This document shows positions 27,446 to 35,756 of a stretch of DNA of 64,000 nt, piece by piece. Origin of the DNA: Gordonia hydrophobica NBRC 16057 (lineage in GTDB: Bacteria; Actinomycetota; Actinomycetes; Mycobacteriales; Mycobacteriaceae). Made by a program: the position numbers and the translations under genes. The notes under the pieces are model-generated. The model ran no database searches and was not told the origin of the DNA. It saw nothing but the letters and a program-made list of their open reading frames with translations. The number at the start of each line of letters is the position of its first letter. Position 1 is the first letter of the stretch. Location of the stretch: the NCBI RefSeq assembly GCF_001592365.1, contig NZ_BCWU01000008.1, positions 174,585 to 238,584 of the forward strand, written 5' to 3'.

Positions 27446-28750
27446 GTGACGGCGGTTTCTCAGTCGCATCCCCCTTCCCCGTCCGACGACGGCGCATCGA
27501 CCCCCGGGTCGATGCGCCGTCGTTCGCATTCGGGCCGCGATCGCGCGATCGACGCCACCCGCGGCCTGGCGATCTGGAGCATGATCAGCCTCCACTTCGC
27601 CGCCGGCACCGTTGTCGCAGCGCCGACCCACGCGTTCCCGTATGTCGACGGGATGAGCGCCTTCGTGCTGCTCTCGGGACTGGTTCTGGGAATCGTCTAC
27701 CAGCGGTGGGTCACGGCTCACGGCCTCACGTACGCGCTCCGTCGGCTCGTGAGGCGGGTCGCGACGTTGTATGCGTGCCAGCTCTTCCTGTCGTTGGTGG
27801 CGGTCGCCGCGGCGCAGGCGATCGCCCCTCGTACCTTCCGCAGGCTCGCACACCTGCCGCCCGACGCCGATCCCGCCACCCAACTCGAGTGGGCCGCCAC
27901 CCTGCGCTATCTGCCGAGCGGCGGCAACATCCTCGCGCTGTACCTACTCCTGATGGCGGCGGCGCTGGCTGTGGTGCCGCTGCTCGCGAAGCGCCTGTGG
28001 CCGGTCGTTCTCGGCGGTTCGTTGGCGCTGTTCGCGGCGACGATGATCTGGCCGACCGGACCCCACGGCACCAGTGCTCTGACGATCACCGCGTTCCCCG
28101 GCGGGCCGCCGGTTCAGAACTGGGCGGCGTGGCAGGTGCTGTTCATCCCGGCCATCGTCATCGGCTGGCGGTGGGACGCGTGGCGGGTGCCCGAACGCAT
28201 CGATCGCCGGCTGGGGTTGATCATCGCGATCACGATCGTCGTCGGTCTGACGGTCGACGACGCCCTGATGTCCGACGATCTGCGACCCCACCTGGTGCTG
28301 CTGATCGACAAGGTGGACCTGGGGCCGGCGCGCGCCCTCCTGTCCTTCCTCGTGGTGACCTGCGTGTACGGAACTTTTCGGGCAGCCTTACGCTGGATGC
28401 GTCGCGATCTGCTGCGTCCGCTGGTGGTCACCGGCGCGCGCAGCCTCGACTCCTACGTGGTGCAGGCGGTGTGCCTGCTCGCGATCCCGATCCTCGTCGT
28501 GGACCGCCCGTGGAAGCCGTCGCTCGCCATCGTCATCGCGCTGGCGGTGTTCGCGGCGTGCTGGGTGTGGGCCGAGCTCCGGACCCGGTGGGGCGTCGAC
28601 AAGCTGCATCGCGCACCGATGCTGCTCGCGGCCTCGGTGAAGAATGCGTGGGCGGCACGGCAGGCCCGGAATGGAGAGCGAGAGACAAGTGAGCGACAGC
28701 GCGAAGGCGGCGAGCAGGCCGGACAAGAAGCGTCCCGACTCCATCGGTGA
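27446..28750 (+). CDS. OpgC-like integral-membrane acyltransferase
   Basis: 434 residues with about ten membrane helices. The first helix starts with RAIDATRGLAIWSMISLHF, matching the Arg/Asp...RGLA...H pattern of OpgC and acyltransferase-3 proteins; a SGLVLGIVY segment follows. Members of this class add acyl groups to periplasmic glycans or glycolipids, using the conserved His and Arg in the first helices. The substrate here is unknown. The GTG at 27446 follows GAGGGACGG. The tail is charged and overlaps the start of the next gene by about 80 bp, which suggests coupling. Confidence 0.75.
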   Translation: MTAVSQSHPPSPSDDGASTPGSMRRRSHSGRDRAIDATRGLAIWSMISLHFAAGTVVAAPTHAFPYVDGMSAFVLLSGLVLGIVYQRWVTAHGLTYALRRLVRRVATLYACQLFLSLVAVAAAQAIAPRTFRRLAHLPPDADPATQLEWAATLRYLPSGGNILALYLLLMAAALAVVPLLAKRLWPVVLGGSLALFAATMIWPTGPHGTSALTITAFPGGPPVQNWAAWQVLFIPAIVIGWRWDAWRVPERIDRRLGLIIAITIVVGLTVDDALMSDDLRPHLVLLIDKVDLGPARALLSFLVVTCVYGTFRAALRWMRRDLLRPLVVTGARSLDSYVVQAVCLLAIPILVVDRPWKPSLAIVIALAVFAACWVWAELRTRWGVDKLHRAPMLLAASVKNAWAARQARNGERETSERQREGGEQAGQEASRLHR

Positions 28751-29930
28751 GCAGACGCTGAGCGTCCACGGCGGCAATCACGCCGACGGCGAGAGCGCCG
28801 CGATCCGCGTCCCGATCATCATGGCGAACTCGTATCACCTGCCGCAGGACCCGTCCACGATGGACTGGTCCAATCCCGAGCACCTCACGTACACCCGGAA
28901 CACCGGAATCAACCAGATCGCGTTGCAGGACAAACTGTGCGCACTGGAGCACGGCGAGGACGCCGTCGCACTCGCCTCCGGCGTCGCAGGGCTGCACGCG
29001 GTGTTCTTTGGCCACGTGAACGCGGGCGATCACGTGGTCGTCTCCGACACCACGTACGAGGCCACCTACAAGCTGTGGACCTCGCTGCTCCCCCGCAAGT
29101 ACGGCATCGAGGCGACGTTCGTCGACATCACCGACCTCGACGCCGTGGTCGCCGCCATCAGGCCGAACACCAAGTTGATCGCCACCGAGGTCATCGCCAA
29201 CCCGACCACCAAGGTCGCCGACGTCGCCGCGCTCGCCGAGATCGCCGACGCTCGCGGCATCATCCTGATGGTCGACTCCACGTTCACCCCGCCGCCCCTG
29301 TACCGGCCGCTCGACGACGGCGCCGGACTCGTCGTTCATTCGCTGACCAAGTACATCAACGGTCACGGCGATGCGATGGGTGGTGCGGTCATCGGTCGCG
29401 CCGACCTCGTCGACCCGATTCGCTCGGAGGCGATGGTCGACGTCGGCGGCGTCATCTCACCGTTCAACGCCTGGCTGATCATGCGCGGGTCGGTGACCCT
29501 GCCCCTGCGGCTGCGGCAGCACCAGGAGTCGGCGTTGGAACTCGCCCGCTTCCTCGAGGCCGACGATCGGGTCGCCTATGTGGCGTATCCGGGCCTCGAG
29601 AGTCACCCCCAGCACGCACTCGCCAAGCGACAGTTCGGTGACGCCGGCCGCGGGATCGGCGGGTACGGCGGCATCATGGCCTTCGCGCTCAAGGGCGACC
29701 CGGACTTGCAGAACCGCTTCGTCAACGACCTGAAGGTCGTCACCTCCGCCGTCTCGGTCGGTCACGACGAGTCGCTGATCGTGCACGTCGGCACGTCGGG
29801 TCCCCGCGTCGCCGCCTACCCAGAGGGGTTCAAGACGTACGGGCACCTCCGCTTCTCCGTCGGCCTCGAAGACGTCGCCGACATCAAGGCAGATCTCGCC
29901 GCGGCGCTGGATTCCGCGACCGGACGCTAG
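28671..29930 (+). CDS. PLP-dependent Cys/Met metabolism enzyme (gamma-synthase/lyase family)
   Basis: 419 residues from the ATG at 28671; a GTG at 28689 is an alternative. Fold type I PLP enzyme: GEQTLSVHGG at the start, YTRNTGINQIALQDKL, ALASGVAGLHAVFF as the phosphate-binding loop, the VDSTFTPPPLYRPL strand with the PLP-pairing Asp, and the Schiff-base Lys (about 227) in SLTKYINGHGD. It belongs to the cystathionine gamma-synthase / methionine gamma-lyase / O-acetylhomoserine sulfhydrylase group. Which reaction it performs cannot be told from motifs alone. It overlaps the OpgC-like gene. Confidence 0.88.
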   Translation: MESERQVSDSAKAASRPDKKRPDSIGEQTLSVHGGNHADGESAAIRVPIIMANSYHLPQDPSTMDWSNPEHLTYTRNTGINQIALQDKLCALEHGEDAVALASGVAGLHAVFFGHVNAGDHVVVSDTTYEATYKLWTSLLPRKYGIEATFVDITDLDAVVAAIRPNTKLIATEVIANPTTKVADVAALAEIADARGIILMVDSTFTPPPLYRPLDDGAGLVVHSLTKYINGHGDAMGGAVIGRADLVDPIRSEAMVDVGGVISPFNAWLIMRGSVTLPLRLRQHQESALELARFLEADDRVAYVAYPGLESHPQHALAKRQFGDAGRGIGGYGGIMAFALKGDPDLQNRFVNDLKVVTSAVSVGHDESLIVHVGTSGPRVAAYPEGFKTYGHLRFSVGLEDVADIKADLAAALDSATGR

Positions 29931-29957
29931 CTGCTTGATTCCCGGTGATGGTCGTCC

Positions 29958-30012
29958 CCACGTTGGTCGAGTGCTGCCTGCGAGCGGAGCGAGCACGCGG
30001 TTGATCGAGACC
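29958..30012. repeat. Full 55-bp GGTCGAG-family element
   Basis: Begins CCACGTTGGTCGAGTGCTGC, middle CTGCGAGCGGAGCGAGC, ends GATCGAGACC. Compared with the copies at 23471 and 38512 it differs at only a few positions. The inner part is itself a near-palindrome (GCGAGC...GCGAGC in two orientations). It lies in the gap after the PLP-enzyme stop codon. Confidence 0.75.
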
Positions 30013-30087
30013 GTCGTGACCTCCGCCGGCATCGCGGCCTTCCGCCGCCATCATGCGGTGATCCCGGCAGTGCTCCGACTGATCGCA

Positions 30088-30160
30088 GCTGAGAACTGCC
30101 CGCTCAGGCGCTTCCGCCGGAATATTGCCGCCGGAGGGTGCTGAGCAAGCAGTTCTCAGC
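30088..30160. other. Nested inverted repeat, possible structured RNA
   Basis: Outer arms GCTGAGAACTGC (30088-30099) and GCAGTTCTCAGC (30149-30160) pair perfectly over 12 bp; inside them GCTCAG (30102) pairs with CTGAGC (30141). The middle is GC-rich and can fold further. The remaining sequence between 29931 and 30200 shows no gene. It could be a terminator of the upstream operon, a small RNA or a mobile-element remnant. Confidence 0.5.
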
Positions 30161-30200
30161 ACCATGTGACAGCAGGCGGTCCGTTTCGCAGTACCCGAAC

Positions 30201-30425
30201 TCAGCTCAGCTGCAGTTCCGGGCCCTGCGTGCCGCGCAGCCACCCGATGACCGGCGCGACCACGAGGACGATGCCGACGGCGGAGAAGCGGATCACATCG
30301 GTGTCCGCGGCGAGGATGGTCGCCAGCGAGGCGACCAGTGCGAGGATCAGCACTGCGCGCACCGTCGGATCGAGCACATCCCACTTCCGCAGCCGAATCT
30401 GCTCTTCCACCCGGTCGATGGTCAT
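30201..30425 (-). CDS. Small two-TM membrane protein, unknown
   Basis: 74 residues. Two hydrophobic helices (AVLILALVASLATILAA and FSAVGIVLVVAPVIGWL) follow a charged N-terminal helix (RVEEQIRLRKWDV). Codon use fits the neighbours, and the ATG at 30425 has GAGGCGGG upstream. I do not recognise the family. It lies between a structured element and the methyltransferase gene with its own orientation. Confidence 0.6.
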   Translation of the reverse strand: MTIDRVEEQIRLRKWDVLDPTVRAVLILALVASLATILAADTDVIRFSAVGIVLVVAPVIGWLRGTQGPELQLS

Positions 30426-30539
30426 CTGCCGCCCGCCTCTCGTCCCACTCCGAAAGCGCGCCGCTCCGGAGGTCTATGACTCTGCCGTGCTCATCACCAC
30501 ACGTCGACGATTTCTCTCACGGAGAATCTTATTGTGGGC

Positions 30540-32042
30540 TCAGTCGGCGCGATACAGGATCCCGCGCCCGATCGCCTCGCGAATCGAGGGCAGGGCCGCG
30601 TGCGCGAGAGCGTCGGCGTCGACCCCGTGGAAGTCGGCGATCAACGAGAGCAGCGCGGCCAGCGGGACCTCGCCGCGGCACCCGGCGAACAGTGCGGTCA
30701 ACACCTCGTCCACCGGGAGGACGGCCCCGGGACCACCGGGGCGGGTCACTGCGGCGCTCACCTGCTGCCACCCCTCGTCGCCGGGCAGCGACTGCGTCTC
30801 GAGAAAGACCGGCGCCGTCGAGAGCCTGGCCGCCAGCAGGTCGGCATCGGAGTTCTCGCGCAGGAAGTCCCGCCGCGACCAGAACGCCTGCGCTTCGAAA
30901 CCGGTGACCTCTTGCCCGGCAGCGGTGATCGCTTCGACGACGACGTCGGCCGCGCGGGGCTCGGCGGGTTTGCGGAAGGTGATCGACCCCATGCCGATGG
31001 CGACGATCTCCTCCTCCTCGAACCAGTCCAGCCAACGGGCGCCCCGTTCAGCGGCGTCGACCACCGACTCCCCGGCGTCCGACACCCACAGCGACACGTA
31101 GCTGATCGGGTCGGCGAGTTCACGCTGCACCACCCACGCGTCCAGACCCGTCGCCTCGACCCATTCCCGGGCCCGCTCGTCCCAGGCGTCGACGTCGCGC
31201 ACCACCCAGTTCGCCAGGATCTGGGCGATCCCGCCGGGGTTCAGGTGATCGCCGATCCGCTCGATCAGTGCGCGGCTGATGCCGTCGCCGACCATCCCCG
31301 AATCGCGGTAGATGTAGTCCTGTGCGCCGGTGCCGACGACGAACGGCGGATTGGAGACGATGAGATCGAACGTCTCGGCGCCCACCGGATCGAAGAGACT
31401 TCCGCTGCGGAGGTCCCAGTCCAGGCCGTTGAGTCGCGCCGTCGCCGAGGCCAGCGCCAACGCACGACCGTTGGTGTCGGTCGCGACGATCTCGTCGCAG
31501 TGCGACGACATGTGCAGCGCCTGCACTCCGCATCCGGTGCCGAGGTCCAGCGCGCGCCGGAACGGCGTCCGGATCACCGCCTGCGCCAACGACATCGACG
31601 CGCCGCCGATTCCGAGCACGTGGTCGTGCCGGACCGGCCCCGGCCGCATCGACGCGTCCTGGTCGGCAACCACCAGGTAGTCGGCGGCGTCGCTGCCGTG
31701 CGGCCGGATGTCGAGGATCGCGCGCACGCCACCGTCGGCGGCTTCGATCACCTGTTGGTCGAGCAACGCCTCCACGCCGACCTCGGGCAATGCCGCCGCG
31801 ACGTCGTCCACCGGTTCGGTGGAGCCGAGCAGAAACAGTCTGATCAGCGTGGCGAGCGCAGTCTCGTCGTCATCGGCACGTCGCGTCTGTCGGAGCGCGG
31901 GCCACCACACTCCCCCGACCAGCGCCTGGCTCGCCTCGGGTCCGAGCAACGCGTCGATCCCGGCCGACGAATAGCCGGCAGACCGCAGTCCTTCACCCAG
32001 CGCGTCGACGATGTCCGGAGCATCCAGAGGGTAGCGAATCAC
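30540..32042 (-). CDS. Class I SAM-dependent methyltransferase, NPPF type
   Basis: 500 residues. The first 140 residues form a helical N-terminal region, then the SAM-binding domain starts: ALDLGTGCGVQALHM (motif I), IVATDTNGRALALA, and LIVSNPPFVVG near residue 238. The NPPF motif is typical of the HemK/PrmC and RsmC-like N-methyltransferases that modify Gln, Asn or the exocyclic N of RNA bases. The C-terminal 180 residues form an extra domain seen in long actinobacterial members. The target is not known. The ATG lies just 33 bp before the tRNA-Leu gene, on the opposite strand. Confidence 0.85.
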   Translation of the reverse strand: MIRYPLDAPDIVDALGEGLRSAGYSSAGIDALLGPEASQALVGGVWWPALRQTRRADDDETALATLIRLFLLGSTEPVDDVAAALPEVGVEALLDQQVIEAADGGVRAILDIRPHGSDAADYLVVADQDASMRPGPVRHDHVLGIGGASMSLAQAVIRTPFRRALDLGTGCGVQALHMSSHCDEIVATDTNGRALALASATARLNGLDWDLRSGSLFDPVGAETFDLIVSNPPFVVGTGAQDYIYRDSGMVGDGISRALIERIGDHLNPGGIAQILANWVVRDVDAWDERAREWVEATGLDAWVVQRELADPISYVSLWVSDAGESVVDAAERGARWLDWFEEEEIVAIGMGSITFRKPAEPRAADVVVEAITAAGQEVTGFEAQAFWSRRDFLRENSDADLLAARLSTAPVFLETQSLPGDEGWQQVSAAVTRPGGPGAVLPVDEVLTALFAGCRGEVPLAALLSLIADFHGVDADALAHAALPSIREAIGRGILYRAD

Positions 32043-32074
32043 CGTCTGAGCCTACCGGTACAGTGGCACTGCAC

Positions 32075-32157
<83 letters not shown>

Positions 32158-32340
32158 CTCATCGAACATGCAGGTTGTCGCGGTTTTCAGCTTGTGACCT
32201 GCGGTTTCTCCTCAACCCTATTCGAGTGTCTTTGAGTATGTTCAAGGCTGTTTCAGGGGCAAGTGTGGGCAAAATGTGGGCACGTCACCGTCTCGGTCGA
32301 GGTGGGCAGATCAGTCGGCCCCTAAACACCAACATCTTCT

Positions 32341-32385
32341 GTCTACTCACTTGACTAGAAAACAGTCTAGCGAGTAGACTATAGT
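32341..32385 (+). promoter_or_regulatory. hicAB promoter with overlapping operators
   Basis: A -35 TTGACT at 32351 and a -10-like TAGACT at 32375 are 18 bp apart. The -10 lies inside the palindrome AGTCTA-GCGAG-TAGACT (32364-32380); a related copy GTCTACTCACTTGACTAG (32341-32358) overlaps the -35. The GTG start of hicA is only about 7 bp after the -10, so a leaderless mRNA is likely. HicB-type repression is the expected control. Confidence 0.6.
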
Positions 32386-32386
32386 T

Positions 32387-32596
32387 GTGATCGCAAGCGA
32401 ACCAACCCGGCTGACACTCAAGCGGCTGCGCGACGCGGGCTTCACCGGACGCAACGCCAAGGGCAGCCACGCCCTGTGGCGCTGCCAGCACGGCACCGTG
32501 ACCGTCCTGGTCGCCTCGGGCCACAAGCAGACCTCTCCCGCGCTGGTCCGCAAGGTCAACAAAGCGATCGCCGAGTGCGCCGACAACTGCGAGTGA
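32387..32596 (+). CDS. hicA: HicA-type mRNA interferase toxin
   Basis: 69 residues, the normal HicA size. The double-stranded-RNA-binding-like fold is visible: LKRLRDAGFTGRNAKGSHALWRC, in which the His of GSH is the expected catalytic residue, then TVTVLVASGHKQTSPALVRKVNKAI. HicA cleaves mRNA when free from HicB. The GTG at 32387 is chosen because the frame begins there and no earlier start fits; no ribosome site precedes it. Fifteen bases separate it from hicB. Confidence 0.85.
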   Translation: MIASEPTRLTLKRLRDAGFTGRNAKGSHALWRCQHGTVTVLVASGHKQTSPALVRKVNKAIAECADNCE

Positions 32597-32610
32597 AAGG
32601 AACGAGGCCA

Positions 32611-33015
32611 ATGACCATGTACAAAGTCAACGTGCACCGCGAAGACAAGTGGTGGATCATCCACGTCCCCGAACTCGACGGCATCAACGGCGTCGACGAG
32701 TGTGTCGGGCAGTCCCGCCGCCTCGCCGACGTCGAGAACGACGCCCGCGACATCATCGGACTCGTCGCCGACGTCGCACCATCAACCATCGACCTCAGAA
32801 TGCGGATCTCTGTGGACGGTATCGGCGACGACCTCGCCGACGTCCTCAGTCACATCGCCGAAGACCGGGCGATCGCGAGCGAGGCCGAACAGCGCGCGAT
32901 CGAAGCATCACGCGCAATTGCACGGCAGATGCGTGACCACGGTGTGCCGGTGCGCGATATCGCCACCGTGACCGGTGTTAGTTATCAGCGGGCGCAACAG
33001 CTAGTCAGTAGCTAG
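32611..33015 (+). CDS. hicB: HicB-type antitoxin
   Basis: 134 residues. The N-terminal partial RNase H-like fold (YKVNVHREDKWWIIHVPEL...GQSRRLADVENDARDIIGL) binds the toxin. The C-terminal part has a helix-turn-helix (VRDIATVTGVSYQRAQQL) that should bind the palindromes before hicA. The ATG at 32611 follows AAAGGAACGAGG. Toxin-first order is the usual one for hicAB. Confidence 0.85.
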   Translation: MTMYKVNVHREDKWWIIHVPELDGINGVDECVGQSRRLADVENDARDIIGLVADVAPSTIDLRMRISVDGIGDDLADVLSHIAEDRAIASEAEQRAIEASRAIARQMRDHGVPVRDIATVTGVSYQRAQQLVSS

Positions 33016-33040
33016 ATTTTGCCTGCACGCCAGGTGGAGA

Positions 33041-33116
33041 TGAATCACCCCAGGTTTGATGCCGCTCCTTTCTGAGTCCCATCGGGAAGGAGCGGCAGAA
33101 AACCTGGGGTGATTCA
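33041..33116. repeat. Long nested hairpin (17-bp outer, 10-bp inner stem)
   Basis: Outer arms TGAATCACCCCAGGTTT (33041-33057) and its exact complement (33100-33116); inner arms GCCGCTCCTT (33061-33070) and AAGGAGCGGC (33087-33096); 16-nt loop. The two stems are nearly continuous, so the RNA would fold into one rod of about 27 base pairs. It begins 25 bp after the hicB stop codon, so it may be the hicAB terminator, but it is far larger than usual. Confidence 0.7.
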
Positions 33117-33295
33117 CTCCGACGAACTATCCTCTTCGCGGCGATCTCGCCAGTGTGACGCGGAACGGGCAGACTCACGACCGCTGGCAGCACAAGCCGA
33201 CCTCCAAGTGCGACGCACGCATCTGGTCCTACGTGCACGACCGCACGGTGTTCTTGGAGCAGGTGCACACCAACCATCCGAACGCGACCAAGTAA
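33113..33295 (+). pseudogene. Possible 3' gene remnant next to hicAB
   Basis: One frame stays open for 60 codons and ends TAA at 33293. It reads ...SVTRNGQTHDRWQHKPTS..., then ARIWSYVHDRTVFLEQVHTN, with many His, Trp and Tyr residues that look like real protein rather than random high-GC translation. There is no good start: the open frame begins inside the hairpin's right arm; a GTG at 33155 is the only candidate. I do not recognise the family. The most likely reading is the C-terminal end of a lost gene, perhaps from the element that brought hicAB. It could instead be a small intact gene. Confidence 0.4.
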
Positions 33296-33358
33296 CTCTC
33301 GGCGCGCGCACCCTCGACGACGCCGACCGCGTCGTCCTCGACGCGCAAGGCGTGACCG

Positions 33359-34018
33359 CTACTCGACCCGCACCCCGAGATGCGCCGCGAAGTGAGCGGC
33401 GAAACGGACCACCTGGTCACTGTCGATGGTGGCGCCGCGCAATCCGTCGGGATGACGGATGGTGTCGATGTCCAGTCCCCGGAGATCGACGTCGCTGAGT
33501 GCTGCGTGCAGAACCTCGAGGCTCGCGACACGGCAGTTCTCGAAACTCATGCGCGCGACGGTCGCCTCGCTCAGGTCCAGTTCGTCGATGAGGCAGTCGC
33601 GGAACACGACGTCACGGACGTCGCTGCCCCGCAGATTCACCAGCCCCAGCTTGGAGTCGGAGATTACCAGCGACCGCACCTTCCCCTCGAACAGATCGAA
33701 GGCGCCGATCCGACTCCCGGCGATCCGCACGTTGCGGACGAATGCACGCGGCAACGACATCCGCGGCGCGTTCACCGCGGTCAGCGCCGTGTCGAAGATC
33801 CGACTGCCGCCCCATTCCACATCCTCGAGCGCGACGGTCGTCAACTCGCAATCAGTCAGCGTGATGCCCGACAGGTCGGCGCTGTCGAGCTCCACATCGG
33901 TGAATCGACCGAACTCGATCGTCTCGAACGCCGCCAGGACGTCGGCGTCGAAGTCGTCGAGCCCGCTCAGTGCGAGGCTGTCGATCTTGGGTGGTCGGGT
34001 CCGTTGTTCGGTGGCCAT
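33359..34018 (-). CDS. Pentapeptide-repeat protein
   Basis: 219 residues. Many A(D/N)LXX-like repeats are visible in the middle (about 35-190), for example LDSADLSGITLTDCEL, LVNLRGSDVRDVVFRDC, IDELDLSEATVARMSF. These form a right-handed quadrilateral helix; some family members mimic DNA and protect gyrase, but most have no known role. The ATG at 34018 overlaps the 3' end of the sigma-factor gene by 52 bp, so it may be translated by coupling. A slightly later start is possible. Confidence 0.85.
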   Translation of the reverse strand: MATEQRTRPPKIDSLALSGLDDFDADVLAAFETIEFGRFTDVELDSADLSGITLTDCELTTVALEDVEWGGSRIFDTALTAVNAPRMSLPRAFVRNVRIAGSRIGAFDLFEGKVRSLVISDSKLGLVNLRGSDVRDVVFRDCLIDELDLSEATVARMSFENCRVASLEVLHAALSDVDLRGLDIDTIRHPDGLRGATIDSDQVVRFAAHFAAHLGVRVE

Positions 34019-35166
34019 GACCGCGACTGTATCTGTTCCCTGACGCGCGCCGCCTGAGTGATCAGATGGTTCCGCTCCGCCAGGTTCCGCGACCGGTCCG
34101 CGGCCTCGGCGTACAACTGCGCAGCCATCGCGAGCTCACCGGAGCACTCGTGCAGATAGGCCGCGACCGCCGCGTACCGCGGCACTGACGGATCCAGTTC
34201 CGACAGTGCGGCGAGCCCGGCCTGCGCGCCGTCGGCCTCCCCGACGGCGACCACCCGATTCAACCGGGCCACCGGGCTGTCGGTCAGGGCGACGAGCTCG
34301 TCGTACCACTCGACGATCTGCACCCAGTCGGTCTCCGCCGCCGTCGGCGCATCGGCGTGGAGCGCCGCGATCGCGGCCTGCGCCTGAAACTCGCCCAGTC
34401 GGTCGCACGCCAGCGCCGCCTGCAGCACGTCGATCCCTTCGACGATCAACGTCCGGTCCCAGCGTCCGCGGTCCTGCTGCGCCAGCGGAATCAAGCGACC
34501 GTCCGCAGTGGTGCGCGCCTCTCGACGCGCGTGGTGCAGGAGCATCAGCGCCAGCAGCCCGGAGACCTCCGGGTGGTCGACCGCCTCCTGGAGGCCGCGC
34601 GTCAACCGGATCGCTTCGGCAGCCAGGTCGACGTCGCCCGAATAGCCCTCGTTGAACACCAGATACAGCGTGCGGAGAACGGTCGCGACATCGCCCGGGC
34701 GGGTGAACCGCTTGCCCGACACCGTCTTCTTCGCACGACTGATCCGCTGCGCCATCGTCGCCTCCGGCACCAGGTACGCCTCGGCGATCTGCCTCGTCGT
34801 CAATCCGCCGACGGCGCGCAGCGTCAGGGCGACGGCCGACGACGGGCTCAACGCCGGATGCGCGCAGAGGAAGTACAGCAGCAGGGAGTCGTCGGCATCG
34901 ACGACGTCGCCGGTCCCGGGTTCGGCGGCCGTCGCCTCCTCGCGCCGTCGACGCGCCGTTTCCGACCGCGCGGCGTCGACGAACTTCCGCCACGCCACGG
35001 CGACGAGCCATCCCTTCGCATCGTGCGGCGGACGGTCCGACCACTCCGTGAACGCCGCCGCCAGCGCTTCTTGGACGGCATCCTCCGCCGCGGCGAAGTC
35101 GGCCCCGCGGCGCAGCAGGATCGCCAGCACCTGGGGTCCCAGCGTTCGGACCAGATCGGGGTCCAC
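33967..35166 (-). CDS. ECF42-type RNA polymerase sigma factor with TPR-like tail
   Basis: 399 residues from the GTG at 35166; an in-frame GTG at 35229 would extend it into the gene upstream. Region 2 is near residues 5-70 (LGPQVLAILLRRGADFAAAEDAVQEAL) and region 4 near 120-175 (LRAVGGLTTRQIAEAYLVPEATMAQRISRAKK). The C-terminal 220 residues are an all-helical SnoaL/TPR-like extension (FNEGYSG, LLHHAR...), characteristic of ECF42, whose genes sit beside DGPF-domain genes. The partner here is the adjacent, frameshifted DGPF gene. No anti-sigma factor is nearby, as is usual for this group; the extension is thought to control activity. Confidence 0.88.
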   Translation of the reverse strand: MDPDLVRTLGPQVLAILLRRGADFAAAEDAVQEALAAAFTEWSDRPPHDAKGWLVAVAWRKFVDAARSETARRRREEATAAEPGTGDVVDADDSLLLYFLCAHPALSPSSAVALTLRAVGGLTTRQIAEAYLVPEATMAQRISRAKKTVSGKRFTRPGDVATVLRTLYLVFNEGYSGDVDLAAEAIRLTRGLQEAVDHPEVSGLLALMLLHHARREARTTADGRLIPLAQQDRGRWDRTLIVEGIDVLQAALACDRLGEFQAQAAIAALHADAPTAAETDWVQIVEWYDELVALTDSPVARLNRVVAVGEADGAQAGLAALSELDPSVPRYAAVAAYLHECSGELAMAAQLYAEAADRSRNLAERNHLITQAARVREQIQSRSWPPNNGPDHPRSTASH

Positions 35167-35177
35167 CGGGGCGCCGA

Positions 35178-35583
35178 TCAGACCTGCGATCCGGGAACGT
35201 TCTCCAGGAACGGGCGCAGCTCGAGCCACTCGTGCAGTGGTCGGCCGCCGGCCCCCGGCGCCGCCGACAGCTGTCCCGCCAGTTCGACGGCTCGCTCATA
35301 ACTGTCGACGTCGATCACCATCCACCCGGCGATGAGGTCTTTGGTCTCGGCGAAGGGTCCGTCGGTGATCGGCGGCCTGCCCTCGCCGCCGAACTGCACC
35401 CAGGTGCCCTCCGAGGCGAGCGCCTGCGAGTCGACGAACTCTCCGGAGGAGACGAGGTCGGCGGCGAAATCATTCATGTACTTCACGTGCGCGCCGATCT
35501 CGTCCGCGGTCCACTCGGACATCGACGTCGTTGCGGGCAGCGGGCGCACCGCGGTAGTGCTTCAGCATCAGATACTTGGCCAT
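35178..35583 (-). pseudogene. DGPF/YCII-related protein, frameshifted
   Basis: The intact family begins MAKYL-LKHYRG and continues through a DGPF motif. Here the ATG at 35583, with a strong AGGAG site, encodes MAKYLMLKHYRGAPAARNDV, but this frame then stops after 36 residues. The rest (MSEWTADEIGAHVKYMNDF ... TDGPFAETKDLIAGWMV ... PLHEWLELRPFLENV) is in another frame that starts at the ATG 35520-35522. One extra base (35523), or two missing, explains the break. The 114-residue downstream part could still be made from its own ATG. The protein is the usual partner of ECF42 sigma factors. A sequencing error must be excluded. Confidence 0.8.
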
Positions 35584-35756
35584 GGTGACTCTCCTGTTGA
35601 GTGCGGCCGGGTTGGTCGCGTTCACACCTGGGACGGAGCCGCGGGTCGATTCTCGACATGGCACCGCCGACATATCCGCCCCGCACTGATTCTGCGACAC
35701 GACTGCGACCCGTTCGCGACGAATCGGAGCAGGCGCTGGGAAATCGTGTCGACAGC

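Noticed and set aside
25559..27883. Long minus-strand open frame opposite the FadD15-like gene
   Set aside because: Same shadow effect. The plus strand has full adenylating-enzyme motifs and a ribosome site.
33041..33116. Integron attC site
   Set aside because: The typical attC core sites (RYYYAAC / GTTRRRY) are absent and the stem is perfect rather than having the expected unpaired bases.
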